The notes under the pieces are model-generated. The model did not search any database, was not told the DNA's origin, and saw only the letters and a list, made by a program, of their open reading frames with translations. Source: an uncultured Collinsella sp. (GTDB lineage Bacteria; Actinomycetota; Coriobacteriia; Coriobacteriales; Coriobacteriaceae). Taken from it: DNA of 40,739 nt. Where the stretch lies: assembly GCA_900551015.1 (NCBI GenBank), contig URUI01000009.1, forward strand, positions 1 to 40,739, read 5' to 3'. A program made the translations under genes and the position numbers. Of this stretch, positions 32,107 through 39,718 are shown piece after piece; position 1 is the first letter of the stretch; each line of letters starts with the position of its first letter.

Positions 32107-33882
32107 TTACTTCGAGAGTTGCTCGCTTACGAAGGCGAGAGACTTGTCGCCGTTCTGGGAGAGCTCGATGTATTGCTTGCCACGGCAGGCGACACACTTG
32201 TTGCCCACGCGCTCGCAGTCCTTCTGCAGGTCGGCCAGGTAGCTGGCGGCTTGCGGGGCCAGGACGACCAGATCGAAGTCGGGGAGCATGTCCACGTGGT
32301 TGCCATAGGCCTCGGCAGCGGTCTCGAGGTTAATGCCGCGCTCCTTGGCAGCCTTGGCCAGCGCGTTGGCGAGCAGGCCCGAGGTGCCGCCACCCTGGCA
32401 GAGCACGAGCACGCGCTTGCCGTTGAGGTCGCTGGTGGCCGTTGCCTCGGCAGCGGGTGCTGCGGAAGCGGCGGGGGCGTCGGCCTTCACGGCCTCGGCA
32501 GCAGCGCCGGCGGCAACGCTCTTGGCGTCAGCCTTGCCCTGGAAGGCGTCGTTGAGCTTGGCGGCCTTCTCGGCGTTCTTGGCGGCGAGCTCCTCCTGGG
32601 AGATCTCGGCCTCCTCGGTGCACTTCTGGGCGTCATAGGCACGGAAGAACGGGTAGTACAGGGCAAAGTCGACGACCAGGATAAGGGCGAGCATCACAAA
32701 GGCGAGCGGCTGGAAGCCCAGGCCCATGATGGTGCCGATGGGGCCGGGGACGGTCCAGGGCAGGGTATACATAAAGCCGTTCATGCCCAAGAAGTCGATA
32801 AAGATCTTGAGGATCCAGATGTTGGCGATCGGGGCAAAGACAAACGGGACAAAGAAGACGGGGTTGAGCACGATGGGCGCGGCGAACAGCAGCGGCTCGT
32901 TGACAGCGAAGCAGACGGGAACGATGGCGGCCTTACCGACGGCGCGCATCTCCTGGGACTTGGCCAGGAAGCAGAACATAAAGACCAGGACAAGCGTGGC
33001 GCCGGTGCCGCCCATGCAGACGACGAAGTACTGGGCACCCTGGGTCAGGACAGCGGAAGCGTGCTGGCCGGCCTGGAACGCAGCCAGGTTGTCGGTCATG
33101 TTGGCAACGAGGGCGGCGGCGATGGCGGGCTCGACGATCGAGGGGCCGTGGACGCCCACGAACCAGAAGAGGCTCATGGCGCCGTAGATCACAGCGAGGC
33201 CGATGTAGCCGTCGGCAGCGGTGAACAGGGGCTGGAACACCTGGATGACGCCCTGGGCAAAGCAGAAGCCAAAGGCAGCGCGGAAGACGATGTCAAAGAC
33301 CCAAAAGACGGTGATGCAGGCGGAGAAGGGGATGATGTCCTTAAAGGTCTGCGAGATGTTAGGCGGAACCTGCTCTGGCATCTTGACGGTGATGTTGCGC
33401 TTAATGAAGAACTTGTAGATGATGCCGGTCACAAACGCAGCGATAAAGGCGGTCAGCAGGCCTTTGGAACCAAGGTAGGTGGTGTTGAAGCCGCTGGCAG
33501 CGTCCGTGGCGATCGTGTCGCTCGAAAGGAGCAAGAAGCCGATGATGGCCGCGCACATGCACGAGATGAAGTTGATCTGGTTGTTCTTGGGCAGATCGCG
33601 GTTCTGGGCGTCGGCGAAGTGCTTGGCCGTGGTGGCGGCGCAGGCGATGGCCAGGATGCCCATGGAGTAGTTGTAGCACTTCCACAGGGCGTTGTTGATG
33701 TCATCGGGCCAGTAGAAACCCCAGATGTTGGGGACCGAGGCTACGAGGCAGAAGATGGACGAGAAGATGATGATGGGGATGACGGAGATAAAACCGTCGC
33801 GGATCGCCTTGAGGTACTTGTTGCGGGCGATCGCGTTGAAAAAGGGCTGGCCCTTTTCGATGGTGGCGATGAGTTGCTCCAT
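32107..33882 (-). CDS. lacE: PTS lactose-family EIIBC permease, module C
   Basis: This 591-residue protein is the closest of the three to lactococcal/staphylococcal LacE along its length (IEKGQPFFNAIARNKYLKAIRDGF, NRDLPKNNQINF, MPEQVPPNISQTFKDIIPF, GVHGPSIVEPAIAA). EIIC covers ~1-430. An Ala/Lys/Glu-rich linker joins the EIIB-Lac domain with phospho-Cys495 in VLVLCQGGGTSGLL (Gln where A and B have Ala). The SD TTAGGAG is 6 nt upstream. It needs LacF for phosphate. Likely lactose transporter. Confidence 0.93.
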   Translation of the reverse strand: MEQLIATIEKGQPFFNAIARNKYLKAIRDGFISVIPIIIFSSIFCLVASVPNIWGFYWPDDINNALWKCYNYSMGILAIACAATTAKHFADAQNRDLPKNNQINFISCMCAAIIGFLLLSSDTIATDAASGFNTTYLGSKGLLTAFIAAFVTGIIYKFFIKRNITVKMPEQVPPNISQTFKDIIPFSACITVFWVFDIVFRAAFGFCFAQGVIQVFQPLFTAADGYIGLAVIYGAMSLFWFVGVHGPSIVEPAIAAALVANMTDNLAAFQAGQHASAVLTQGAQYFVVCMGGTGATLVLVFMFCFLAKSQEMRAVGKAAIVPVCFAVNEPLLFAAPIVLNPVFFVPFVFAPIANIWILKIFIDFLGMNGFMYTLPWTVPGPIGTIMGLGFQPLAFVMLALILVVDFALYYPFFRAYDAQKCTEEAEISQEELAAKNAEKAAKLNDAFQGKADAKSVAAGAAAEAVKADAPAASAAPAAEATATSDLNGKRVLVLCQGGGTSGLLANALAKAAKERGINLETAAEAYGNHVDMLPDFDLVVLAPQAASYLADLQKDCERVGNKCVACRGKQYIELSQNGDKSLAFVSEQLSK

Positions 33883-33942
33883 GCAAAGCTCCTAAGAGTC
33901 GGTGGGTTGGCAACGATGGTAGCTTTTGACGTTTGATTGCCA

Positions 33943-33961
33943 AAATGTTGACGTTGCCATT
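33943..33961. promoter_or_regulatory. LacI-type operator, module C, proximal to EIIBC
   Basis: AAATGTTGACGTTGCCATT is the reverse complement, with one change, of the site at 34064-34082. It lies about 60 nt upstream of the EIIBC ATG. Confidence 0.6.
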
Positions 33962-34063
33962 TTGCGACACAAAATAAGACGCGAACCGATGGCCCCTGTG
34001 CCTGCGAACCGTCGATTCCTTGCGCGTAAACGTTTGAGCCGCCCGGTGGCTCTGTGTTTGCAC

Positions 34064-34082
34064 AATGGCAACGTTAACATTT
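34064..34082. promoter_or_regulatory. LacI-type operator, module C, distal
   Basis: AATGGCAACGTTAACATTT contains the dyad ATG-nn-AACGTT-nn-CAT with a central CG, the usual LacI-family layout. It is paired with the inverted copy at 33943-33961, 121 nt away, which would allow looping. The 33883-34239 gap holds no gene. Confidence 0.62.
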
Positions 34083-34119
34083 GGGCGACAAAAGCCGTTC
34101 GGGGAAGCAAAAATGTCGG

Positions 34120-34173
34120 TGAACGGTAGGTTTTGGGTGGTGAGCGTATGGTGGGGGAGGCGTTGGATATACT
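34120..34173 (+). promoter_or_regulatory. 21-nt direct repeat and promoter region of lacI module C
   Basis: TGAACGGT (34120-34127) and the weaker TGAGCGTA (34141-34148) are 21 nt apart. A -10-like TATACT is at 34168-34173 with no good -35, which would suit activator dependence. Confidence 0.5.
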
Positions 34174-34239
34174 TGAAGGCGTTAAAAATGACTGCGTAGG
34201 GTGCCACCAATGGCATCGTCGACATAGAAAGATCGACCT

Positions 34240-35244
34240 ATGGCCGCTGTTAAAAAATCGGTTTCCGTTAAGGATGTGGCGCGTCTCGCGGGCGTCTCGG
34301 AGCAGACAGTCTCGCGTACGGTGCACGATTCGCCCAGCGTGCGCCCAGAGACCAAGGAGCGCGTGCGTGCCGCCATGCGCGAGCTGGGGTATCGCCCCAA
34401 TTTTGCCGGTCGATCGCTGCGCCGCGGTAAGTTTAAGACCGTCGGCGTCGCCATGTTCAACATTACCGGTACCGGCAACCTCGACCGTATGGAGGGCTTT
34501 GCCGCCGCCGCCGATAAGCACGGCTACGCCATTACCCTCACTAAAGTAGATGGGCATCCGTATACCCTCGAGAGTGCATCGTCGCGTATGAGCGCACTGC
34601 CGGTGGACGGTATGGTCGTGATTATGAACCGCATGCCGGCGGACTTTGGAACCTTCGAGCCGCTGCCCGGCATGCAGACGGTGCTCGTTACGATGTTGGA
34701 GCACCCGCTGTGCTCTACGGTCGATAACGACCAGTTCGATTGCTCGCGCCAGGTTGTCGAGTACTTGCTGGGGCAGGGGCACAAGACCGTGCACTTTATC
34801 TCGTGTCCCGAGCGCTCGCTTTCGGGCATGCAGCGCGAGGAAGGTTGGCGCGAGACATTGCGTGCGCGTGGCATTGAGCCACCGCGACTCGTCCGTGGCG
34901 ATTGGACGGCACAGAGCGGGTACGCTGCTGGTCAGGCTTTAGCAGACGATCCGACCTGTACTGCCATTTATGCTTCTAACGACGCCATGGCCTACGGCTG
35001 CATTCGCGGGCTCGAGTCGTGCGGAAAGCGCGTGCCCCAGGACGTGAGCGTAGTGGGTGTTGATGACAGCCTGGGCGATATCGTGCCCGACCGTCACCTG
35101 ACCACGGTGCGCTTTGACAACAAGCGCGTCGGCATGTGGGCTGTCGACAAGATTGCCGGCGCCGAGGGGGGTGCGTCTAGCGTGGAACATATGTTGATTC
35201 CCGGTGTGCTGGTACAGGGCGATACGGCACGCTGTCTGCGCTAG
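34240..35244 (+). CDS. LacI-family repressor, module C
   Basis: The 334-residue protein begins MAAVKKSVSVKDVARLAGVSEQTVSRTVHDSPSV, a LacI helix-turn-helix with Glu-Gln as the specificity pair, followed by a hinge (FAGRSLRRGK) and sensor domain. The three LacI proteins of the window share length, hinge and many sensor residues (for example SALPVDGMVVIMNRM matching ERPVDGMILNMNRM), so they are paralogues. The likely targets are the TGGCAACGTTAACATT sites in the gap to EIIBC. No terminator is seen after it; lacF follows 214 nt later in the same direction. Confidence 0.9.
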   Translation: MAAVKKSVSVKDVARLAGVSEQTVSRTVHDSPSVRPETKERVRAAMRELGYRPNFAGRSLRRGKFKTVGVAMFNITGTGNLDRMEGFAAAADKHGYAITLTKVDGHPYTLESASSRMSALPVDGMVVIMNRMPADFGTFEPLPGMQTVLVTMLEHPLCSTVDNDQFDCSRQVVEYLLGQGHKTVHFISCPERSLSGMQREEGWRETLRARGIEPPRLVRGDWTAQSGYAAGQALADDPTCTAIYASNDAMAYGCIRGLESCGKRVPQDVSVVGVDDSLGDIVPDRHLTTVRFDNKRVGMWAVDKIAGAEGGASSVEHMLIPGVLVQGDTARCLR

Positions 35245-35304
35245 GGTGTGGAACTGTTTGGGTTGCCACTAATTGTGTTCGATATTGTTCGTATTGATTT
35301 AAAA

Positions 35305-35333
35305 ACCGTTCACGGGAGAAAATCGACCGTTCA
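35305..35333 (-). promoter_or_regulatory. 21-nt direct repeat (reverse orientation) upstream of lacF
   Basis: ACCGTTCA occurs at 35305-35312 and at 35326-35333, i.e. two perfect TGAACGGT copies on the minus strand, 21 nt apart. They lie about 125 nt before the lacF ATG. This is the cleanest pair in the window. Confidence 0.6.
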
Positions 35334-35458
35334 TAGCTCGAAATTGCGTTTTGCATTGTTCTGTTTTGTTTGAATGTTAATGTTTCTGTCATACACAGCG
35401 CAGCGCGTATGCCCGGACGCGATGCTCTCCATTGGTTCATATGTGAAAGGAACGCAAC

Positions 35459-35797
35459 ATGGCAACCAAAGAAGAAATCTCGATGGTTGGATTCGAGATC
35501 GTCGCATACGCGGGTGACGCCCAGACCGATCTGCTTGCAGCGCTCGATGCTGCTCGCGAGGGTGATTTTGAGAAGGCCGAGCAGCTGCACAAGGATGCCA
35601 GCGATGCACTTATCGGCGCCCACGACACGCAGACCAAGCTGCTTTCGCAGGAGGCCGGCGGCGGCGAGATGGAGATGACCTTCATCATGGCTCACGCTCA
35701 GGACACTCTCATGACCACTATGATCCTGGAGAAGCAGACCCGCTTTACCATCGATGCCTACAAGCGCATCGCCGAGCTCGAGGCCAAGCTCGCCTAA
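35459..35797 (+). CDS. lacF: PTS lactose-family EIIA component
   Basis: The 112-residue all-helical protein matches IIA-Lac: EEISMVGFEIVAYAGDAQTDLLAAL at the N-terminus and FIMAHAQDTLMTT with the phospho-acceptor His79, plus the neighbouring Asp82 that coordinates the trimer's metal in family structures. It carries phosphate from HPr to the EIIB-Lac domains. It is the only IIA-Lac in the window and must serve all three EIIBC permeases unless others exist elsewhere. The SD AAAGGA is 7 nt from the ATG. A strong terminator follows, so it is a single-gene unit. Confidence 0.95.
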   Translation: MATKEEISMVGFEIVAYAGDAQTDLLAALDAAREGDFEKAEQLHKDASDALIGAHDTQTKLLSQEAGGGEMEMTFIMAHAQDTLMTTMILEKQTRFTIDAYKRIAELEAKLA

Positions 35798-35824
35798 CGA
35801 GTTCTCACAACCAAGTCCCCTTCC

Positions 35825-35858
35825 AAAAGCCCTGCCGCTATCCGCGGCAGGGCTTTTT
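35825..35858 (+). terminator. Intrinsic terminator after lacF
   Basis: The perfect 14-bp stem AAAAGCCCTGCCGC (35825-35838) / GCGGCAGGGCTTTT (35844-35857) has a 5-nt loop and ends in TTTTT. Confidence 0.95.
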
Positions 35859-35871
35859 CTGTTCTCCTCCA

Positions 35872-35938
35872 AGTTGCGGTGAAATAGGGACTGAATAGGG
35901 GCCGGCGGGCGCAAAACAATCCCTATTCCACCGCAACT
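35872..35938. repeat. Intergenic inverted repeat, 19-bp arms
   Basis: AGTTGCGGTGAAATAGGGA (35872-35890) and TCCCTATTCCACCGCAACT (35920-35938) are complementary with one mismatch and flank a 29-nt core. Its size and layout resemble the other palindromic elements, but the sequence is unrelated. Confidence 0.65.
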
Positions 35939-36080
35939 CATCCCAAAATAGTCATTGGACGTTCTTAAACGACTAGTCGTTGGGGACGGTTTTGGTGCGC
36001 TCCGTTCGTCCTCCCGTTCGATTTTTGCTCGGTGGGTATACTTTCTTTCGCATTAAACGCCGGAATGAGGAGGTATCCAA

Positions 36081-37085
36081 ATGCCGGACAACGGATTGAT
36101 TCAAAAGAGAGACGCGCACGAGGTAGCTCATGGGCGTCCTGTCCAGATAACCGAGCACACGACGGTAACCGAGCTGCAGCCCAGCCTGTCCGATGTCGTG
36201 TGCGCAAACAAAAAGTTGCAGATTGGCTTTATCGTTGCGCTCGTGGTGCTGGCGTTGCTGTCGGGATTTGTCGCACGCCCACATTTTGCCGATACCAAGA
36301 CTTGGGACTCCACCATCGAGGTTATCGACCAAAAGAAGGGCAACGTTTTGGCGCTCACGACCTCGTGCGTTGCCCTATCTGCGGGTATTACCGCGCTGCC
36401 GGGTGATACGGGAACGCCGGTTGCCGAGCAGCTCGCGCAGCTTTCAGGCAACCTTGGTATCGTGCTTGCCGTGCTATACCTAGAGAAATATTTGCTTACG
36501 ATTTTGTGGTCGGTTGGCCTGGGCATCCTGATCCCGTTTGCGCTGGTGCTCTTTGCGATCTCACTTGGCATTCACGGACGCTGGAGCACGAGCACAGTCA
36601 TTCGCCGCGTGGCAACGCGTGTGCTGGTGGTCGCCATAATTGGCATGGTGTTGGTGCCCGCAAGCGTATGGGTGTCGCAGAAGGTCGATGAAACGTATCG
36701 CGTAAGTATTGAGCAAGCTCAGCAAAAGGCTGCGGATGCGGCAGATAGCGACAGCTCCAAAGCAAGCAAGAAAAAGACCGAGTCCACAGAGTCCAAGAAT
36801 GTGCTTGAGCAGCTTGCCGACGGCGCCTCGAGTCTTGTCACGTCGGTGACCAGCGGCGCCAAGCAGATGACCGATGAGATTGTGCAGCAGGTGACCGATC
36901 TGATCGAAGGCGTCATCGTGATGATCGTGACCTCGTGCGTGATTCCATTGCTGGTGCTCGCGGCGTTTTTGTGGCTGGGGCATGTGCTGCTGGGGATTGA
37001 TATTTCCGGCCCGGCGAACTATTTGACGGGCCGCTTTCTGAGTGCTCCGTCCAAGCATGCCAAGAAGGGCGGGCAGTCCGAGTAA
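36081..37085 (+). CDS. Multi-pass membrane protein of unknown function
   Basis: The 334-residue protein has a cytoplasmic-looking N-terminus and predicted membrane segments at about residues 46-66, 124-160 (one or two passes), 178-199 and 277-303. Residues ~203-275 form a charged, Ser/Lys/Ala-rich helical stretch (QQKAADAADSDSSKASKKK) likely outside the membrane. No family is recognised. The SD GAGGAGG is 7 nt from the ATG. It is a single gene ended by a strong terminator. Its first residues (NGLIQKRD) resemble those of the protein at 1709 (MGLIQKKD), which may or may not be meaningful. Confidence 0.8.
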   Translation: MPDNGLIQKRDAHEVAHGRPVQITEHTTVTELQPSLSDVVCANKKLQIGFIVALVVLALLSGFVARPHFADTKTWDSTIEVIDQKKGNVLALTTSCVALSAGITALPGDTGTPVAEQLAQLSGNLGIVLAVLYLEKYLLTILWSVGLGILIPFALVLFAISLGIHGRWSTSTVIRRVATRVLVVAIIGMVLVPASVWVSQKVDETYRVSIEQAQQKAADAADSDSSKASKKKTESTESKNVLEQLADGASSLVTSVTSGAKQMTDEIVQQVTDLIEGVIVMIVTSCVIPLLVLAAFLWLGHVLLGIDISGPANYLTGRFLSAPSKHAKKGGQSE

Positions 37086-37119
37086 CTAAAACAGCTGTAT
37101 ATACCGGGGCATACCGCCG

Positions 37120-37154
37120 AAGGGCGGCCGAGACACGTTCTCGGCCGCCCTTTT
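37120..37154 (+). terminator. Intrinsic terminator after the 36081-37085 gene
   Basis: AAGGGCGGCCGAGA (37120-37133) pairs perfectly with TCTCGGCCGCCCTT (37139-37152) around CACGT and is followed by TTGTTTGTT. Confidence 0.92.
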
Positions 37155-37213
37155 GTTTGTTGGGCACATGGTCGCTACGTCCGCGCCGGGCCCAAATGGT
37201 CAGCAATCATCCG

Positions 37214-37300
37214 CGAACGGTATTTGTTCAAAAAAGAACAAAGATAAACAAATAGTTGTTGCAGTTACTGTTCGAATGTGTTCAAATAAACATGAACAGT
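37214..37300 (+). promoter_or_regulatory. Control region of lacAB with nested operator-like repeats
   Basis: CGAACGGT (37214-37221) is followed 21 nt later by AGAACAAA (37235-37242), a weak match to the direct repeat. TTTGTTC-AAAAAA-GAACAAA (37223-37242) is a perfect 7-bp inverted repeat. ACTGTTC (37267-37273) and GAACAGT (37294-37300) form a wider inverted pair, with TGTTC also at 37279-37283. TGTTC/GAACA half-sites are therefore present five times in 76 nt. This fits a DeoR/LacR-type control region, though no protein is proven. Confidence 0.5.
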
Positions 37301-37392
37301 GAAGAACCGCACATTCAGATGCCCGGACCTGAACGCGATTCAACACTTCCAAACAGAAACTGCGCACCTGCGTATCTCTCAAGGAGGATGTC

Positions 37393-37821
37393 ATGAGGGT
37401 TGTTATCGCTTCCGATGCCGACGGTATGTCGATGAAGGAGTCCATCAAGGAGATGCTCATCGCCGACGGTCACGAGGTCGTCGACTATTCCGAGACCCCT
37501 GCCGCGGACTTTGTCGATTCCGCGACCGCCGTTGCCAAGGACCTGCTGGAGCACAAGGATTCCCAGGGCTTTGCATTCGATAAGTACGGCGTCGGCTCCT
37601 ATATGGCCGCCGTCAAGATCAAGGGCATGGTCGTCGCCAACATTTCCGACGAGCGTTCCGCTTACATGACCCGCGAGCACAACGGTTCGCGCATGGTCAC
37701 CATGGGCCCGGGCGTTGTGGGCACCGAGGTCGCCAAGAAGATCGCCCGCGAGTTCCTGCGCGCCCAGTACGCCGGCGGCCGTCACCAGATCCGTGTCGAC
37801 ATGCTCAACAAGATGGCCTAA
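37393..37821 (+). CDS. lacA: Galactose-6-phosphate isomerase subunit LacA
   Basis: The 142-residue RpiB-fold protein aligns with LacA: MRVVIASDADGMSMKESIKEML, IKGMVVANISDERSAYMTREHN and the C-terminal GGRHQIRVDMLNKM, nearly identical to lactic-acid bacterial LacA. With LacB it forms the heteromeric enzyme converting galactose-6-phosphate to tagatose-6-phosphate. The excellent SD AAGGAGG is 5 nt from the ATG. lacB follows 63 nt later. Confidence 0.95.
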   Translation: MRVVIASDADGMSMKESIKEMLIADGHEVVDYSETPAADFVDSATAVAKDLLEHKDSQGFAFDKYGVGSYMAAVKIKGMVVANISDERSAYMTREHNGSRMVTMGPGVVGTEVAKKIAREFLRAQYAGGRHQIRVDMLNKMA

Positions 37822-37884
37822 CGAGAGCCACCGAGAACTCGAACTTCTACCTCAACTTGTGAATTCAGACGAAAGGACGTTCTG

Positions 37885-38409
37885 ATGAAGAAGACCATCG
37901 CAATCGGTTGCGACCATATCGTTACGGACGAGAAGATCTATCTGGCCGACCGCCTGGAGCAGGCTGGCTACAAGGTGCTCGACTGTGGCACCTACAGCCA
38001 CACCCGTACGCACTATCCCATCTACGGTAAGGCCGTGGGCGAGGCTGTTGCCAGCGGTAAGGCCGACTTTGGCGTGGCCCTGTGCGGCACCGGCATCGGC
38101 ATCACCAACGCCGTCAACAAGGTTCCCGGCGCCCGCTGCGCCCTGGTCCGCGACATGACCTCTGCCCTGTATGCCCGTCGCGAGCTCAACGCCAACATCG
38201 TGGGCTTTGGCGGCAAGATTACCGGCGAGTTCCTGATGGCCGACATCATGCTTGCCTTCCTGGAGGAGCCCTACGAGAAGACCCCCGAGCACGATGCCCT
38301 GATCGCCAAGATCGACGCTTGCAATAAGGCCGATGCCGAGGCTCAGGCTGACCCGCACTTCTTTGACGAGTTCCTCGAGAAGTGGGACCGCGGCGAGTAT
38401 CACGACTAA
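37885..38409 (+). CDS. lacB: Galactose-6-phosphate isomerase subunit LacB
   Basis: The 174-residue RpiB-fold subunit begins MKKTIAIGCDHIVTDEK and has ALCGTGIGITNAVNK with the catalytic-type Cys (~67), then CALVRDMTSALYARRELNANI and GGKITGEFL. It is the catalytic partner of LacA. The SD AAAGGA is 7 nt from the ATG. It is followed by the 373-nt gap with a structured element before lacX. Confidence 0.95.
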   Translation: MKKTIAIGCDHIVTDEKIYLADRLEQAGYKVLDCGTYSHTRTHYPIYGKAVGEAVASGKADFGVALCGTGIGITNAVNKVPGARCALVRDMTSALYARRELNANIVGFGGKITGEFLMADIMLAFLEEPYEKTPEHDALIAKIDACNKADAEAQADPHFFDEFLEKWDRGEYHD

Positions 38410-38410
38410 G

Positions 38411-38516
38411 GGGTTCCGGCGTTTTAACAAACGCCGGACCGGTTGACGCTGCGAAGCCATCTGGCGGGCAATCTGCCGCTCAGCTTCGACGGCATGACCA
38501 GAAGGTCAATGCCGTC
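38411..38516 (+). ncRNA. Candidate structured RNA element after lacB
   Basis: Hairpin 1 is TCCGGCGTTT (38415-38424)-TAAC-AAACGCCGGA (38429-38438). A conserved block follows with GACGCTGC and GGCAATCTG, then GGCATG at 38491-38496. Hairpin 2 is GACGGCATGACC (38488-38499)-AGAA-GGTC-A-ATGCCGTC (to 38516). The first ~85 nt recur after the second lacC at 40653-40739 with base-pair covariation. The rest of the 38410-38782 gap shows no gene; it may be leader or spacer. Confidence 0.5.
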
Positions 38517-38782
38517 TCGCTTCACGGCACCTTGCCTCGCCAGCTGGCTTCTCGCTGATGTCTGAGTGACCTGTGGGGTTACCGCTGTTGTTGCGAAGCG
38601 TTCTGGTACGGCTAGCTGCTCCGATAACACGTTTGCTTGCTTGGCTTGAGTGCTTCGTTTTGGCGGTACCCGGCATTCTGTAGCTTTTCAATTGACGGCT
38701 CGCGTTTCTGTGAGGGGGCGCGGGCCGGTTTTCTATCAGCCCTATTGACTTGGCGGGCTGGCGTACGAAAGGGAAGGCTCCT

Positions 38783-39664
38783 ATGGAGTTTGTTCTTGAT
38801 AACGGTTCTATTCGTGTGGCACTGAGCACGGCTGGCGGATCGTTCACTTCGATTAAAGCCAACGGTCGCGAGTACCTGTGGCAGGGCGATCCTTCGGTTT
38901 GGTCGGGCCAGGCACCCATTTGCTTTCCGATTTGCGGCGGCCTTCGTGACGGTCACGCAATGACCATGGGCGGATACGAGGTCAAGCTTGCCCGCCACGG
39001 CTTTGCGCGCAAGCAGGAGTGGAAGCTCGAGGAGCAGGGCGACAACATGGTTGCGCTGAGCCTAAGCTCTGCCGACCATGCCGAGTTGCTCGAGCAGTAC
39101 CCGTATCCGTTTAAGATCGTTGCTCGCTACAAGGTCGATTCGGAAAAGGTGGCCGTGTCGTACGAGGTGACCAATGAGGGCACCGAGGACATGCCGTTTT
39201 TTGTGGGTGGCCACCCCGGCTTTAAGTGCCCGCTCGACGAGGGCGAGTCCTATGACGACTATGAGCTTCGTTTTGATCAGCGTGAGGCCGCCGAGCTCTG
39301 TACTGCCGTTCCCTCGACGGGCCTGATTGATGTTGAGCATCGCAGTAAGAACCCCATGATCGACCAGAACCTGCCGCTTACCCACGAACTCTTCGACTTC
39401 GCGGAGACCATCTTTGACGTGCTCGAGAGCCGCGTGGTTACGCTGACCAAGAAAACCGAGGACAAGGGCGTGCGCCTGACGTTCCCCGATATGCCATACC
39501 TGATTGTGTGGAGCAAGCCCGAGGGCGACTTTGTGGCCGTGGAACCGTGGGGCGGCCTGTCTACCTGCTCCGATGAGGACGATATTCTGGAGCACAAGCG
39601 TGGCTGCCTGGTTGCCAAGCCGGGGGAGACCGTCATTCGCGGTTTTGAGATCGAGATCCTTTAA
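38783..39664 (+). CDS. lacX: LacX-like aldose 1-epimerase family protein, copy 2
   Basis: The 293-residue protein is colinear with copy 1 (11998-12879), sharing long identical stretches such as ARHGFARKQEWKL, EVTNEGTEDMPFF and IVWSKPEGDFVAVEPWGG. The ATG at 38783 follows AAAGGGAAGG and gives the same N-terminus as copy 1; the frame extension to 38750 is rejected. It belongs to the lacAB-lacX-lacC cluster. The catalytic role is inferred from the superfamily only. Confidence 0.88.
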   Translation: MEFVLDNGSIRVALSTAGGSFTSIKANGREYLWQGDPSVWSGQAPICFPICGGLRDGHAMTMGGYEVKLARHGFARKQEWKLEEQGDNMVALSLSSADHAELLEQYPYPFKIVARYKVDSEKVAVSYEVTNEGTEDMPFFVGGHPGFKCPLDEGESYDDYELRFDQREAAELCTAVPSTGLIDVEHRSKNPMIDQNLPLTHELFDFAETIFDVLESRVVTLTKKTEDKGVRLTFPDMPYLIVWSKPEGDFVAVEPWGGLSTCSDEDDILEHKRGCLVAKPGETVIRGFEIEIL

Positions 39665-39681
39665 CGAGTTATCGTATGTTT

Positions 39682-39701
39682 GGGGCGGGTCATGCCGCCC
39701 C
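39682..39701 (+). other. Intercistronic hairpin between lacX and lacC, copy 2
   Basis: GGGGCGG (39682-39688) pairs with CCGCCCC (39695-39701) around GTCATG. No T-run follows. It lies directly before the lacC SD. Confidence 0.5.
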
Positions 39702-39718
39702 GGAAACAGGAGTTCAAT

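Noticed and set aside
32119..33936. 605-codon open frame on the plus strand
   Set aside because: It lies exactly antisense to the well-supported EIIBC gene of module C. Its Gly/Asp/His/Val-rich composition is the usual shadow of a GC-rich gene, with no SD or family motif.
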